Assembly: GCF_003892345.1 (NCBI RefSeq)
Contig: NZ_RRUE01000001.1
Location: 713,008 to 777,007, forward strand
DNA: 64,000 nt
Source: Lautropia dentalis
GTDB taxonomy: Bacteria > Pseudomonadota > Gammaproteobacteria > Burkholderiales > Burkholderiaceae_E
Direction of reading: 5' to 3'
A program made the translations under genes and the position numbers. This document shows positions 8,732 to 24,180 of this stretch, in pieces. Numbering within the stretch: the stretch's first letter is position 1; the number at the start of each line of letters is the position of its first letter. Under the pieces are notes generated by a model. The model ran no database searches. It worked only from the letters and a program-made list of their open reading frames with translations, and was not told the DNA's origin.

Positions 8732-10069
8732 ATGGACATCCTGCAGACTCAACTGAACGAACTCCTGGGCCAGTACATCTGGCTGGAAGGGCTGCTTGGC
8801 CTGGCGGTGCTGGGGCTGGTGACCCTGCTGGTCAAGGTGCTGTCCGGCTATGTGACACGCAAGGTGATCGCCTTCATTCACCGGCGCTTCACCGACAACA
8901 CGCGTCATGGCCTGCTGATGGACACCAATCTGCTGGCCCGCACGGCGCAGATGCTGCCGGTGCTGGTGTTCCAGTCTGGGATCGGGCTGGTGCCGGGGCT
9001 GCATCCCACGCTGGCCATGCTGGCCTACAAGGGGGCGACCATCGTGTCGATCTTCCGCGGGGTGCGGGTGGTCGATGCGCTGCTCTCGGCCTATCTGACG
9101 ACGCGACAGCGCCAGGGCAAGCCGGGCCGCTCGCTGAAAAGCTCGGTGCAGCTGCTGAAGATCCTGATGTACGTGCTGGGGCTGGTGTGGATGATCGCCG
9201 CCCTGACCGACCAGCAGCCGCTGATCCTGCTCTCCGGTCTGGGTGCGGCCTCGGCGGTGATCCTGCTGCTCTTCAAGGACACGCTGCTCAGCTTCATTGC
9301 CGGCCTGCAGCTGACCTCGTCGGACACGCTGCGGGTGGGCGACTGGATCGAGATGCCGCAGGTGGGGGCCGATGGGGATGTGATCGACATTGCGCTGCAC
9401 ACGGTGAAGGTGCAGAACTTCGACAAGACGATCACGATGATCCCGACCTGGCGGCTGATGGCGGAGAGTTTCCGCAATTTCCGCGGGATGCACGATGCCG
9501 GCGGACGGCGCATCAAGCGCACGCTGCGGCTGGACATGACGACGGTGCGCTTCATGGAGGCCAGCGAGCTGAAGAAGCTGGCCGAGATCGAGCTGCTGGA
9601 AGATTATCTGAACCGCAAGATGGACGAGCTGACGGTGCGCAACGAGGAGCGGCGCGAGCGTCTGGGGCCGAAGCGGTGCGAACAGTTGGCAAATCAGCGA
9701 CGCCTGACCAATATTGGTACGTTCCGGGCCTATGTGCTTGCATACTTGCGGGCTCATCCGGGTGTCCATCAGAACATGTCGCTGATGGTGCGCCTGATGG
9801 AGCCGACGCCGGAGGGGGTGCCGCTGGAGCTGTACTGCTTCACCAACACCACCACCTGGGCGGTGTACGAGGGCATCCAGTCCGACATCTTCGACCACCT
9901 CATCGCCATCATGCCGGTGTTTGGTCTGCGGCTCTATCAGCAACCCAGTGGCAGGGACATGCGTGCCGGCCTCGGTACAGTGCGATACGCTGGAGCGGGC
10001 AGGCGGGAACAGGGGAGTGATGGTGTCCAGTCGATGGAACAGGCAGGCGGACGGGAACAGCCGGTGTGA
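8732..10069 (+). CDS. MscS-family mechanosensitive ion channel (YbdG-like)
   Basis: A 445-residue inner-membrane protein of the small-conductance mechanosensitive channel family, which releases solutes on hypo-osmotic shock. Hydrophobic segments lie near residues 15-40, 60-85, 95-115 and 140-170. The pore helix and start of the beta domain are recognisable in LLSGLGAASAVILLLFKD and TLRVGDWIEMP. The C-terminal part (LTNIGTFRAYVLAYLRAHP, QPSGRD) matches the long cytoplasmic domain of YbdG-type members. The ATG at 8732 lacks a strong Shine-Dalgarno. The last 40 residues are polar, and the gene end overlaps the next gene by 50 bp, suggesting coupled translation. Confidence 0.85.
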   Translation: MDILQTQLNELLGQYIWLEGLLGLAVLGLVTLLVKVLSGYVTRKVIAFIHRRFTDNTRHGLLMDTNLLARTAQMLPVLVFQSGIGLVPGLHPTLAMLAYKGATIVSIFRGVRVVDALLSAYLTTRQRQGKPGRSLKSSVQLLKILMYVLGLVWMIAALTDQQPLILLSGLGAASAVILLLFKDTLLSFIAGLQLTSSDTLRVGDWIEMPQVGADGDVIDIALHTVKVQNFDKTITMIPTWRLMAESFRNFRGMHDAGGRRIKRTLRLDMTTVRFMEASELKKLAEIELLEDYLNRKMDELTVRNEERRERLGPKRCEQLANQRRLTNIGTFRAYVLAYLRAHPGVHQNMSLMVRLMEPTPEGVPLELYCFTNTTTWAVYEGIQSDIFDHLIAIMPVFGLRLYQQPSGRDMRAGLGTVRYAGAGRREQGSDGVQSMEQAGGREQPV

Positions 10070-11492
10070 GACAGGGCGGACGGGGCGGCCGAAACGGCTG
10101 CCCGTTCTGGTGGGGCTGGGGCTCCTCGTTCTGGCGGGCGTGCCCCTGCTGGCGCCGGTGAGCGTGCAGGCCGCCGGTTTCTGGCACGATCCGGATCTGG
10201 CCGAACCGGGGACGGACCCGTTTGGAGATCCATTTTCCGGTGAAGCAGCGCCCGGCGATGAGGGCGATGACGTACCCCCGGGCGGCCTGCGTGGTGGATG
10301 GACCGGTGAAGGCCCGGGGACGTACGGTGGTGGCCTTGGCACCGCGCGGCAGCGGCCTGCGGCACATCACGGTGGTGCATCGCATGTTGGGGACGACCGG
10401 CGCCCGGGCGGAACGGGACATCACGATGATGCCGGGGCACCACCGTCGCGCACGCGGCCCTGGCGCGGGGCGCCGCCGCTCTTCTGGCAGCCCGGACCGC
10501 GGGCAGACGGGGCACGGGTGCCGGCGCCTGAAGGACGCAGCTGGGGATGCCGGCCTGCGGCCGCCATGCAGACCCGCCTGAAGATCGACAATGACCTGGC
10601 CACGGGCAAGGACAAGGATTATGGCTACAGCAGCGGCGTGATGCTGGAGGTGGCCGCGCGCACCTCGGCCCACGATGGCTGGGGGCAGGATGGCGAGCCG
10701 GGGCTGCTGTGTCCGCTGTGGCGCTGGCTGGGGGGCGGGCGCGTGCCGTCCGAGTACGTGAGTTTCCGCCTGGACCAGGCCATCTACACGCCCGAGAACA
10801 GCCGGGCCACCTGGCTGATTCCATCCGACCGGCCCTATGCGGCCACGCTGATGGCCAGTCTGGCCGGGGTGCGGCTGCAGGAAGGTCAGTGGGTGCGCAA
10901 CGAGCTGCGGCTGGGCTGGGTGGGACCGTCGGTGCGGGGCGAGAAACTGCAGAATGCCGTGCACCGGGTGATCGATGCGCCGCGCTTCCGGGGCTGGGCC
11001 CACCAGCTGCACGACGAACCGCTGCTGGAATGGGCCCAGTACCGGGTACGGCGCTGGCAGCCGGCCAGCGGGCGCACCGATGTGCTGGGGCACTGGGGCA
11101 TGCGGCTGGGCAACCTGCAGAGCAGTGCCTTTGGCGGGCTGGAATGGCGCTTCGGCAATCACCTGCAGGATGATGGCGGCTCGGCACCGCTGCGTCCGGG
11201 CTCGAACGAACCGGGCGAGGTGAGCTGGCATCGCAGCGACACGACGCAGTGGAACCTGTTCGTGCAGGGCGGCGTGCGTGCCGTGGCCTGGGATCTGACG
11301 CTGGATGGCAACGCCTGGCACGACAGCCACCACGTGAAGCGCAAGCCGGTGGTAGCCGATGCGGGGGCGGGCTTCACCGTGCGGCAGGGACGCTGGGGCG
11401 TGCAGTTCATGTGGGTGGTGCGCTCGCGCGAGTTTCGTGGCCAGCGGCATGTGCCGTCGTTCGGATCGCTGCAGATCGGCTACAGTTTTTGA
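10020..11492 (+). CDS. LpxR-type outer-membrane lipid A 3'-O-deacylase (DUF2219)
   Basis: LpxR-family enzymes are outer-membrane beta barrels that remove the 3'-acyloxyacyl group of lipid A. The ATG at 10020 starts a basic n-region and a signal peptide ending ...VSVQA before AGFW. A Gly/Pro/His-rich linker of about 115 residues follows, then the barrel. Barrel features include KIDNDLATGKDKDYGYSSG, with the Asn-Asp pair typical of the active site, GWAHQLHDEP with a conserved His, and a C-terminal strand ending in GYSF with an aromatic residue last. The length of 490 residues exceeds the roughly 320 of characterised LpxR because of the linker. It overlaps the channel gene. Confidence 0.8.
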   Translation: MVSSRWNRQADGNSRCETGRTGRPKRLPVLVGLGLLVLAGVPLLAPVSVQAAGFWHDPDLAEPGTDPFGDPFSGEAAPGDEGDDVPPGGLRGGWTGEGPGTYGGGLGTARQRPAAHHGGASHVGDDRRPGGTGHHDDAGAPPSRTRPWRGAPPLFWQPGPRADGARVPAPEGRSWGCRPAAAMQTRLKIDNDLATGKDKDYGYSSGVMLEVAARTSAHDGWGQDGEPGLLCPLWRWLGGGRVPSEYVSFRLDQAIYTPENSRATWLIPSDRPYAATLMASLAGVRLQEGQWVRNELRLGWVGPSVRGEKLQNAVHRVIDAPRFRGWAHQLHDEPLLEWAQYRVRRWQPASGRTDVLGHWGMRLGNLQSSAFGGLEWRFGNHLQDDGGSAPLRPGSNEPGEVSWHRSDTTQWNLFVQGGVRAVAWDLTLDGNAWHDSHHVKRKPVVADAGAGFTVRQGRWGVQFMWVVRSREFRGQRHVPSFGSLQIGYSF

Positions 11493-12101
11493 GCCAGGTC
11501 GGTGCATGGATACTGCCTGTTCATGCGGCCGGATGCACAGTTGGGGTAGAATGCTGCAATTCAATCGGCCATGAACCGCCATCGGGCTGTCGATGGGTCT
11601 GACATGGCGGCAGGGTGTCATGCGGGGGTATATCGGTTCTTCCCGGCGCTGCTGCCGCGCTCCGGCGGTTCCTGTACGGGCCAGATGGTCCGTTTTCCCT
11701 TCGGGAAGTCTGGTTTGGTGCACCCCCGTGGGTGCTTCCCCGGTGGCCCCTGTACTGATTCCGTTTCCGCACCCCGGTGGTCTGCAGCCGGTCGCCTGGC
11801 TGCTTCCGTGTGCCGTGTGTGGCTGGTGCGTGCTGTGTGCCGCGCGGGGTTCTGACCAGGGTTGGGGGCTGCTTCTCCTGTGCGGTCGGTTCTGCCTGTG
11901 CGCCGTTCGGCGCGGGCGGGTTTGTGTTCCGTCGTGTCGTCCTGCCGTGGCCGTTCGTGGTCACGGGGCCGTGTGCCATCTGCGTGCCGGCGTTGCCCTG
12001 TCTGGCAAGGCGGTCAGCCTTGCCTGTGCACGGCATCCTGTCGGCACACGGCCGGGGCCAGCGCGGGGACGAATGAGTTCATACCACGATCTATCAGGTA
12101 G
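11493..12101. other. Intergenic region with extreme lack of A on the + strand
   Basis: 609 bp between lpxR and scpB. Overlapping frames stay open but encode Cys/Val/Gly-rich sequence with no recognisable domain and no good start. From about 11761 to 12000 only six A residues occur on this strand; 11881-11940 has none and 19 Ts. An octamer GTGTCATG lies at 11615-11622. TAGAAT at 11547-11552 resembles a -10 box without a clear -35. Confidence 0.55.
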
Positions 12102-13070
12102 ATGAATACCGCTGAGGTCAAACGAGTCATCGAGGGGGCACTGCTGTGCGCCACCAAGCCGCTGTCGGTGTCCGACCTGCGCCAGCTGTTTGCCGGGGAT
12201 GCCGAGATCGGCGCTGACACGGTGCGCGATCTGCTGGACGGGCTGCGCACGGACTGGCAGGGGCGTTCGCTGAATCTGGTGGCGCTGGCCACGGGCTGGC
12301 GTTTCCAGAGTGCGCCCGACATTGCGCGCTTCGTGACGCGGCTCAATCCCGAGAAGCCGCCGCGCTATTCGCGGGCCGTGCTGGAGACGCTGGCGATCAT
12401 CGCCTACCGGCAGCCGGTGACCCGGGGCGACATCGAAGAGATTCGTGGGGTGACGGTGTCATCCCACATCATCAAAACACTGGAAGACCGGGGCTGGATC
12501 GACCAGATCGGGGTGAAGGAAGTGCCCGGGCGGCCTGCGCTGTTCGGCACCACCCGCCAGTTTCTGGACGATCTGAACCTGAAGGCGCTGAGCGAACTGC
12601 CGGCGCTGGACGACGAGGCGCTGCCCGCCGACGTGCTGCAGGCCCTGGCGCTGCAGACCGGTGCCGATGTGCCGGCCATGGCGGCCGGTGTGGGGGTGGC
12701 GGATGGGGCTGGTACGCCGGCCGTGGAAGGCGCCCTGGATGGTGCGGGTGCACCGGAGGGAGAGGCCGCTTCGAACGGAGCGGATGCGCCGGCCATGGAA
12801 GGCACTTCGGATGACGCCGGTGCTCCGGATGATGCTGGTGTGCCGGAAGTGGAAAGTGCTCCGGATGGTGCCGGCGCGCCAGCTGTGGAGGCTGCTTCGG
12901 ATGGAGCCAGCGCCCCGGAGGCGGAAGCCGCTTCCGGTGGAGATGCTGCACCGGCTGGTGAAGCCGTGCCGGAAAAGGGCGCTGACGGTGAGGATGCGGT
13001 TGCGGCAGGTGCACCGGCCGATGCCCACGACATACAACCTGCGGCAACGTCCGCAGACAACACGCTGTGA
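12102..13070 (+). CDS. scpB: Segregation and condensation protein B
   Basis: ScpB forms the SMC-ScpA-ScpB complex, which compacts and segregates the chromosome. Residues 1-165 match the family: two winged-helix units, with [29 protein letters not shown] and GRPALFGTT as strong landmarks. The remaining 150 residues form an acidic, Ala/Gly/Pro/Glu-rich tail built on repeats like DGAGAPEVE. Typical ScpB is about 180-250 residues, so the tail is an expansion. The ATG at 12102 follows CAGGTAG. rluB begins 12 bp downstream, as in other Burkholderiales. Confidence 0.9.
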   Translation: MNTAEVKRVIEGALLCATKPLSVSDLRQLFAGDAEIGADTVRDLLDGLRTDWQGRSLNLVALATGWRFQSAPDIARFVTRLNPEKPPRYSRAVLETLAIIAYRQPVTRGDIEEIRGVTVSSHIIKTLEDRGWIDQIGVKEVPGRPALFGTTRQFLDDLNLKALSELPALDDEALPADVLQALALQTGADVPAMAAGVGVADGAGTPAVEGALDGAGAPEGEAASNGADAPAMEGTSDDAGAPDDAGVPEVESAPDGAGAPAVEAASDGASAPEAEAASGGDAAPAGEAVPEKGADGEDAVAAGAPADAHDIQPAATSADNTL

Positions 13071-13082
13071 TGTGACCATCGC

Positions 13083-17746
<4,664 letters not shown>

Positions 17747-17755
17747 GGAGTCGTT

Positions 17756-19237
17756 ATGCAGGGACGTGAATTGTTGCTGATGGTCGATGCACTGGCGCGC
17801 GAGAAGAATGTTCCGCGCGACGTCGTGTTTGCCGCACTGGAGAGTGCGCTCGCGTCGGCAATGAAAAAGCGTTACAAGGACGAGGTGGACATCCGCGTGG
17901 CCATCAGCCGCGACGATGGCACCTACCGGGGCTTTCGCCGCTGGCAGGTCGTGCCCGATGGCGAGCTGGACGACCACGATCTGCAGATCATCCTCACCGA
18001 GGCCCGCAAGCAGAATCCCGACATCCAGCTCGAGGACTTCATCGAGGAAGAACTGGAAGAGATCGAGTTCGGCCGCATCGGGGCGCAGGCCGCCAAGCAG
18101 GTCATCCTGCAGAAGATCCGTGACGCCGAGCGCGAACAGATCATCAACGACTTCCTGGCGCGGGGCGATTCGCTGCTGTCGGGCACCATCAAGCGGGTGG
18201 ACCGCGAGGGCGCCATCATCGAGTCGGGCCGCATCGAGGCCCGGCTGCCGCGCGACCAGATGATCCCCAAGGAAAACCTGCGCAACGGCGACCGTGTCCG
18301 TGCCTGGGTCTCGCGCATCAACCGCGAGGGCCGCGGGCCGCAGCTGTTCCTGTCGCGCACGGCGCCCGAGTTCATCATGAAGCTGTTCGAACTCGAAGTG
18401 CCCGAGATCGAGCAGGGGCTGCTGCAGATCCGTGCTGCGGCGCGTGATCCGGGCGTGCGCGCCAAGATCGCCGTGCACACCTCCGACAGCCGGGTCGATC
18501 CCATCGGCACCTGCGTGGGCGTGCGGGGTTCGCGCGTGCAGGCGGTGACGCAGGAGCTGGCCGGCGAGCGGGTGGACATCGTGCTGTGGTCCGAAGACCC
18601 GGCGCAGTTCGTCATCGGCGCGCTGGCCCCGGCCAACGTCACCTCCATCCTGGTGGACGAGGAGCGTCACGTGATGGACGTGGTGGTCGACGAGGACAAC
18701 CTCGCGCTGGCCATCGGCACCGGTGGCCGCAACGTGCGGCTGGCCTCCGAGCTGACCGGCTGGCAGATCAACCTGATGTCGGCCGAAGAGAGCGAGAAGA
18801 AACAGGAAGACGAACGGGCTGCGATCCGCGCCGTCTTCATGGAACGTCTGGATGTGGATGCCGAGGTGGCCGACATCCTGATCGACGAGGGCTTCACCGG
18901 CCTGGAAGAGATTGCCTACGTGCCGCTCGAGGAAATGCTCGAGATCGAGGCCTTCGACGGCGACACGGTCAACGAGCTGCGCGAGCGTGCACGCAACGCA
19001 CTGCTGACCCAGGCAATCGCCACCGAAGAGAAACTGAACGAAACCGCCGACGACCTGCTGTCGCTGGAGGGCATGGACCGCGAGCTGGCCGTGAAGCTGG
19101 CCGAAGCCAATGTCCGGACCCGTGACGACCTGGCCGAGCTGGCGGTCGATGAACTGATCGAAATCACCGACCTCGACGAGGAACGGGCCCGTGCGCTGAT
19201 CATGAAGGCGCGCGAGCACTGGTTCGTCGAAGAATGA
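17756..19237 (+). CDS. nusA: Transcription termination/antitermination factor NusA
   Basis: NusA binds RNA polymerase and modulates pausing, termination and antitermination. The 493 residues show, in order, the N-terminal polymerase-binding domain (from [19 protein letters not shown]), an S1 domain near 135-200, KH domains with [11 protein letters not shown] and [12 protein letters not shown] (residues about 230-345), and two acidic C-terminal repeats (370-493). It begins nine bases after rimP. Family length is normal and no key block is missing. NusA acts on hairpin-dependent termination, so the terminator in the operon leader is a plausible autoregulatory target (inference). Confidence 0.96.
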   Translation: MQGRELLLMVDALAREKNVPRDVVFAALESALASAMKKRYKDEVDIRVAISRDDGTYRGFRRWQVVPDGELDDHDLQIILTEARKQNPDIQLEDFIEEELEEIEFGRIGAQAAKQVILQKIRDAEREQIINDFLARGDSLLSGTIKRVDREGAIIESGRIEARLPRDQMIPKENLRNGDRVRAWVSRINREGRGPQLFLSRTAPEFIMKLFELEVPEIEQGLLQIRAAARDPGVRAKIAVHTSDSRVDPIGTCVGVRGSRVQAVTQELAGERVDIVLWSEDPAQFVIGALAPANVTSILVDEERHVMDVVVDEDNLALAIGTGGRNVRLASELTGWQINLMSAEESEKKQEDERAAIRAVFMERLDVDAEVADILIDEGFTGLEEIAYVPLEEMLEIEAFDGDTVNELRERARNALLTQAIATEEKLNETADDLLSLEGMDRELAVKLAEANVRTRDDLAELAVDELIEITDLDEERARALIMKAREHWFVEE

Positions 19238-19332
19238 GCGTGCGCCGCAGCGGTGCTGTCCCCACTCCCGCGTCGAAGGGGGGATGAATCACAGGTGACG
19301 CACATACAGAATCGGTAGTAGCGGAAGGACAC

Positions 19333-22300
19333 ATGGCCAGTACGAACGTTGAGACATTTGCGGCGGAATTGAAGGTACCAGCAGAGGTGCTGCTGGAGCA
19401 GTTGCGCGCAGCGGGTGTCGACAAGAAAAACCCTGCCGATCCGCTGTCGGAAGCGGACAAGGAGCGGTTGCTGTCGGCCCTGCGGGCATCGCATGGTGGC
19501 GGTGGCGACGGCCCACGGCGCCAGAAGATCACCGTGGTGCGCAAGCAGACCTCGGAGATCAAGCAGGCCGATGCCACCGGCAAGGCACGCACCATCCAGG
19601 TGGAGGTTCGTCGCAAGCGTACGTTCGTCAAGCGTGACGGCTCGGCGCCGGCTGCCGCCGGTACGCCGGCATCGGCTGCACCGGCCGCGCCCGTCATCGA
19701 ACCGGTGGCACCGCCGCCGCCCCCGCCGCCCGTGGTGCAGTCGTCCAATTCGGTGATCGACGAGGAACAGCGCCGGCTGCGGGAAGCCGAAGCCCGTCGC
19801 CAGAAGGAACTGATGGAGCGTCAGGCCCGCGAGCTGCGCGAGAAGCAGGCGCGTCTGGAACGCGACCGCCAGCGCGAGAACGAGGCGGTGGCCGAGGCCA
19901 CGCGTCGCGAGCAGGCCGCCCAGGCCGAGCAGGAGCGTCTGGCGAAGATGCAGGCCGATGCCCAGCGCGAGGCCGAGGCCGCCCGTGCCATGCAGCGCAA
20001 GATGCGCGAGGAGGCCGGTGCCTCCGCCGCCGCGGCCCAGGCTGCCCGCGACCAGGAGCGCAAGGCCGCCGAGGAGAAAGCCCAGGCCGAGGCCGCCCAG
20101 CGCGCTGCCCAGCAGGAAGCCGCCCGCAAGGCTGCCGAAGAGGCTGCCGAGGCGGCACGCAAGGCCAAGGAAGAGGCGGCAGCCTCGGCCGAGGCCCGCC
20201 GTCGCGCCGAGGCCGAGGTGGCTGCCATCAACCGGCTGCTCGACAAGGCCCGCCGTCCACCCCCGCCGCCTCCGCCGCCCGCACCGCCGGCGGCCCAGCC
20301 GGCTGCAGCCGCAGGCGACAGGAACCGTCGCGGCGGTACGCTGCACCGCCCGGCCGGTCAGGCTGCCAACGCGCCGGCGCCGGCCGAGAACGCCGGTGGC
20401 GGCGGTGGCCGCAACAAGCATGTGAAGTCCGAGAAGCTGTCGTCCTCGTGGCAGGATGACGCCTCCCGCAAGCGCCGTCCGGCCAAGGGCGGTCGCAACG
20501 ACGGCAATGCCGGGTCGGGTACCGGTACCGGCTGGCGTACCCGTGGCCCGCGCCGTGGCAACGACCGTGGCCGGGGCGGCTTTGCGCCCTCGCACCAGCA
20601 GCCCGAGACACCCATCGTGCGCGAGGTGCATGTGCCGGAAACCATCACCGTGGCCGATCTGGCCCACAAGATGGCGGTGAAGGCCACCGAGGTGATCAAG
20701 CAGCTGATGAAGCTGGGCCAGATGGTGACCATCAACCAGGTGCTGGACCAGGAGACGGCCATGATCCTGGTCGAGGAAATGGGCCACACGGCCATTGCCG
20801 CCAAGCTGGACGATCCGGAGGCGCTGCTCGACGAAGTGGCGGCCGGCGATGTCGGTCCCGAGCTGACGCGTCCGCCGGTGGTGACCGTGATGGGCCACGT
20901 CGACCACGGCAAGACCTCGCTGCTCGACTACATCCGCCGTACCAAGGTGGCGTCGGGCGAGGCCGGTGGCATTACCCAGCACATCGGCGCCTACCACGTG
21001 GAAACCCCGCGCGGCGTGGTGACCTTCCTCGACACCCCGGGTCACGCGGCCTTCACGGCCATGCGGGCTCGCGGGGCGAAGGCCACCGACATCGTGATCC
21101 TGGTGGTGGCGGCCGACGACGGCGTGATGCCGCAGACCATCGAGGCCATCTCGCACGCCCGCGCCGCCGAGGTGCCGATCGTGGTGGCCATCACCAAGAT
21201 CGACAAGCCCGAGGCCAACCCCGACCGTGTCCGCCAGGAGCTGGTGGCGCAGAGCGTGGTGCCGGAAGAGTACGGTGGCGATGTGCCCTTCGTGGGTGTG
21301 TCGGCCAAGTCCGGCGAGGGCATCGACGACCTGCTCGAGAACGTGCTGCTGCAGGCCGAAATCCTGGAGCTGAAGGCGCCGGTCAAGGCACCCGCCCGTG
21401 GTCTGGTGATCGAGGCACGCCTGGACAAGGGGCGTGGCCCGGTGGCCACCGTGCTGGTGCAGTCGGGTACGCTGTCACGGGGTGACACGGTGCTGGTGGG
21501 CTCCACCTGGGGCCGTGTGCGCGCCATGATGGACGAGTCCGGCAAGAACGCCACGGCCGCCACGCCGTCGATCCCGGTGGAAATCCAGGGTCTGAACGAC
21601 GTGCCGCAGGCTGGTGAAGAGCTGCTGATGCTGGCCGACGAACGCAAGGCCCGCGAGATCGCGCTGTTCCGTCAGGGCAAGTTCCGCGACGTGAAGCTCG
21701 CCCGCCAGCAGGCCGCCAAGCTCGAGAACATGTTCGACCAGATCGGCGAGGGCGAGGTGCAGACCCTGCCGCTGATCATCAAGGCCGACGTGCAGGGCTC
21801 GCAGGAAGCGCTGGCGCACGCGCTGCTCAAGCTGGGCAATGCCGAGATCAAGGTGCAGATCGTGCACGCCCAGGTCGGTGGCATCACCGAGAGCGACATC
21901 AACCTGGCCATTGCCTCCAAGGCCGTGGTCATCGGCTTCAACGTGCGGGCCGACCAGCCGGCACGGCGCATGGCCGAGTCCAATGGCGTGGACATCCGTT
22001 ACTACAACATCATCTATGATGCGGTGGATGACGTGAAGGCCGCCATGGAAGGCATGCTCTCGCCCGAGAAGCGCGAAACCATGCTGGGCATGGTCGAGAT
22101 CCGCCAGGTCTTCCGCGTCACCAAGGTCGGTACCGTGGCGGGCTGCTACGTCACCGAAGGTCTGGTGCGTCGCGATGCCGAGGTGCGGCTGCTGCGCGAT
22201 TCCACCGTCATCTGGACGGGCCGGATCGACTCGCTCAAGCGCTTCAAGGACGACGCCAAGGAAGTCAAGGCCGGCTTCGAGTGCGGTATCACGCTGCACA

Positions 22301-22404
22301 ACTACAGCGACATCCAGGAAGGCGACCAGCTGGAAGTGTTCGAGGTCAAGGAAGTGGCCCGGACGCTGGCCTCGGCCGCCCAGAACCCGGCCTCGGCCTC
22401 CTGA
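19333..22404 (+). CDS. infB: Translation initiation factor IF-2
   Basis: IF-2 is the GTPase that brings initiator tRNA to the 30S subunit. The 1023 residues comprise an IF2N domain (residues 1-50), a long Ala/Glu/Arg coiled-coil region (135-300), two poly-Pro runs, a second N domain near 430-480 and a G domain with GHVDHGKT at 521-528 and DTPGH at 567-571. The guanine-specificity motif reads TKID at 621-624 rather than NKID. Domains II-IV follow, ending [22 protein letters not shown]. The ATG at 19333 follows GGAAGGACAC. Downstream lies a terminator before rbfA. Confidence 0.96.
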   Translation: MASTNVETFAAELKVPAEVLLEQLRAAGVDKKNPADPLSEADKERLLSALRASHGGGGDGPRRQKITVVRKQTSEIKQADATGKARTIQVEVRRKRTFVKRDGSAPAAAGTPASAAPAAPVIEPVAPPPPPPPVVQSSNSVIDEEQRRLREAEARRQKELMERQARELREKQARLERDRQRENEAVAEATRREQAAQAEQERLAKMQADAQREAEAARAMQRKMREEAGASAAAAQAARDQERKAAEEKAQAEAAQRAAQQEAARKAAEEAAEAARKAKEEAAASAEARRRAEAEVAAINRLLDKARRPPPPPPPPAPPAAQPAAAAGDRNRRGGTLHRPAGQAANAPAPAENAGGGGGRNKHVKSEKLSSSWQDDASRKRRPAKGGRNDGNAGSGTGTGWRTRGPRRGNDRGRGGFAPSHQQPETPIVREVHVPETITVADLAHKMAVKATEVIKQLMKLGQMVTINQVLDQETAMILVEEMGHTAIAAKLDDPEALLDEVAAGDVGPELTRPPVVTVMGHVDHGKTSLLDYIRRTKVASGEAGGITQHIGAYHVETPRGVVTFLDTPGHAAFTAMRARGAKATDIVILVVAADDGVMPQTIEAISHARAAEVPIVVAITKIDKPEANPDRVRQELVAQSVVPEEYGGDVPFVGVSAKSGEGIDDLLENVLLQAEILELKAPVKAPARGLVIEARLDKGRGPVATVLVQSGTLSRGDTVLVGSTWGRVRAMMDESGKNATAATPSIPVEIQGLNDVPQAGEELLMLADERKAREIALFRQGKFRDVKLARQQAAKLENMFDQIGEGEVQTLPLIIKADVQGSQEALAHALLKLGNAEIKVQIVHAQVGGITESDINLAIASKAVVIGFNVRADQPARRMAESNGVDIRYYNIIYDAVDDVKAAMEGMLSPEKRETMLGMVEIRQVFRVTKVGTVAGCYVTEGLVRRDAEVRLLRDSTVIWTGRIDSLKRFKDDAKEVKAGFECGITLHNYSDIQEGDQLEVFEVKEVARTLASAAQNPASAS

Positions 22405-22520
22405 TCCCGTCCTGTCCAGCCCAGCCGCGTGGTCCGGTTCGGTGCCGTGGTCGCAGCTGCTTCGTGCCGGGTGGCCCGGGCTGTGCTGGCCCGGCCAGAC
22501 TGCAGGGCCACCGAACCAGC

Positions 22521-22560
22521 AGAGCCCCACACCCGGGTGGTGTGCGGGCTCTCCAGTTTT
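22521..22560 (+). terminator. Intrinsic terminator between infB and rbfA
   Basis: AGAGCCC-CACACC (22521-22533) pairs with GGTGTG-C-GGGCTCT (22539-22552) around CGGG with one bulge, followed by CCAGTTTTT. The T tract ends about eight bases before the rbfA start codon. Confidence 0.8.
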
Positions 22561-22568
22561 TATCCGCT

Positions 22569-23099
22569 ATGAAACGTAAACCAGGAGCAACGCCCGGCCG
22601 GGCGCTGCGTGTGACCGAACTCCTGCACCAGGAAATTGCCGAACTGATCCGCACCGAGGTGAAGGATCCGCGGCTGGGGCTGGTGACCGTGACCGGCGTG
22701 GACCTCACGCCCGACTACGCTCATGCCACCGTGCATTTCTCGGTGCTGCCCGACGATGACGAACGGGTGGCCGAAACCCTGCGTGGCCTGCGTGCCGCGT
22801 CGGGCTTCCTGCGTTCGCTGATCGGTCGGCGCGTGCGCATCCACACCACGCCCGAGCTGCACTTCGTGCATGACGCCTCCACCCGGCGGGGCATCGAGAT
22901 GGGCAGGCTCATCGACGAGGCCAATGCGCGCCGCGCGGCCGACGATCCCGACAGGCCGGGTGCGGAGAGCGCCTCTGCACACGGCCAGACGGCCCGGGAC
23001 GATGCAGCAGCCGTGGGCCCAGGGGCAGACGCGCCGGCCAGGTACAGTGATGCCCATGCCGGTGCAGGGGCCGCACCCTCTGCCGGGCGCAATGCCTGA
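22569..23099 (+). CDS. rbfA: Ribosome-binding factor A
   Basis: RbfA binds helix 1 of 16S rRNA during late 30S maturation and cold adaptation. Residues 1-125 form the KH-like family domain, with [20 protein letters not shown] and ELHFVHDAS as landmarks. The remaining 50 residues are Ala/Asp/Gly-rich and outside the family. The ATG at 22569 gives the expected MKRKPG start but has no Shine-Dalgarno; it sits immediately behind the infB terminator. truB follows after 15 bp. The total length of 176 exceeds the usual 120-135. Confidence 0.92.
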   Translation: MKRKPGATPGRALRVTELLHQEIAELIRTEVKDPRLGLVTVTGVDLTPDYAHATVHFSVLPDDDERVAETLRGLRAASGFLRSLIGRRVRIHTTPELHFVHDASTRRGIEMGRLIDEANARRAADDPDRPGAESASAHGQTARDDAAAVGPGADAPARYSDAHAGAGAAPSAGRNA

Positions 23100-23114
23100 C
23101 CACACAGGGACGGA

Positions 23115-24098
23115 TTGCGCTTGAAGGTACACGGACTGCTGCTGCTGGACAAACCGGTCGGGTTGTCTTCCAACGTGGCGCTGCAAAAGGTCAGGCGTCT
23201 GCTGGGGGCCGACAAGGCCGGCCATGGCGGTACGCTCGACCCGATGGCCAGCGGCGTGCTGCCGCTGATGTTCGGCGAGGCCTGCAAGCTGGCCGGGGCG
23301 GCGCTCACGCACGACAAGGCGTACGAGGCCGAGGTGCGCTTCGGCATCCGCACCACCACCGATGACGTGGAAGGCGAGGTGCTGGCGCAGTCGGAGCTGC
23401 GCCCCACCCGTGCGCAGCTGCTGGCGACACTGCCGCAGTTCACCGGGCTGATCTCGCAGGTGCCACCGGTGTATTCGGCACTGAAGGTGGGCGGCAAGGC
23501 CATGTACCGCCATGCGCGCGAGGGCAGGCCCATCGAGGCGGCGGCCCGGCAGGTGCGGGTGGATGCCATCGAGGTGCTGGATTTCGACGGTGAGCGGGCG
23601 CGGCTGGCCATCGCGTGTGGCAGTGGAACCTACATCCGCTCGATTGCCCGGGACCTGGGCGAGGTACTGGGCTGCGGCGCCCATCTGTCCGGCCTGCGGC
23701 GCACGCAGGTGGGGCAGTACCGGGTGCAGGACGCGGTGACGCTCGATACGCTGCTGGCCGGCGACGCAGCCGCTGCGGCGCAGCATCTGCAGGGGCTGCT
23801 GACGCTGGTGGCCGGATGGCCGCAGGTGGTGCTGGATGACGCCCAGGCCCGGCGCTTTGCGCAGGGGCAGGCGGTGCGGCTGACGGGGCAGCAGGCCGCG
23901 GCCCTGTCCGGCATGCGTGCCGGCATGAGCCAGATCGCCGTCCTGCACGCGGGCCGGCTGGCCGGGCTGGCACGTCAGGCCACACAGCCCGGCACCCGGG
24001 CCACACAGCCGGACGGCCTGCTGACCCGGCCGGGCAGCCAGGCAGCACAGCCGGGCAGCCCGGTGACGCTGGCGCCGGTCCGGGTGATACTCGAATGA
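23115..24098 (+). CDS. truB: tRNA pseudouridine(55) synthase TruB, TTG start
   Basis: TruB makes pseudouridine 55 in the T-loop of tRNAs. [14 protein letters not shown] contains the catalytic Asp, and [24 protein letters not shown] and [14 protein letters not shown] are family blocks. No ATG or GTG lies at the N-terminus; the candidates are TTG at 23115 (after CAGGGACGGA) and TTG at 23121. The final 45 residues carry imperfect repeats ([27 protein letters not shown]) and are lineage-specific. Length is 327 residues. It follows rbfA closely, so the two are probably translated from one mRNA. Confidence 0.92.
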   Translation: MRLKVHGLLLLDKPVGLSSNVALQKVRRLLGADKAGHGGTLDPMASGVLPLMFGEACKLAGAALTHDKAYEAEVRFGIRTTTDDVEGEVLAQSELRPTRAQLLATLPQFTGLISQVPPVYSALKVGGKAMYRHAREGRPIEAAARQVRVDAIEVLDFDGERARLAIACGSGTYIRSIARDLGEVLGCGAHLSGLRRTQVGQYRVQDAVTLDTLLAGDAAAAAQHLQGLLTLVAGWPQVVLDDAQARRFAQGQAVRLTGQQAAALSGMRAGMSQIAVLHAGRLAGLARQATQPGTRATQPDGLLTRPGSQAAQPGSPVTLAPVRVILE

Positions 24099-24128
24099 TC
24101 GACGGCCAATACCCAGATGATTTCTTGC

Positions 24129-24158
24129 GGGACCCGGCCTCTTCCGGGCCCCTTTCTT
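24129..24158 (+). terminator. Probable intrinsic terminator after truB
   Basis: GGGACCCGG (24129-24137) pairs with CCGGGCCCC (24144-24152) with one mismatch, around a six-base loop, followed by TTTCTT. Moderate strength. Confidence 0.5.
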
Positions 24159-24180
24159 GACTTTTGATGCAGGACTGAGC

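Noticed and set aside
11593-12105. Open frame of 170 codons, Cys-rich
   Set aside because: No start signal, no recognisable family, and the composition follows the A-poor DNA in all frames.
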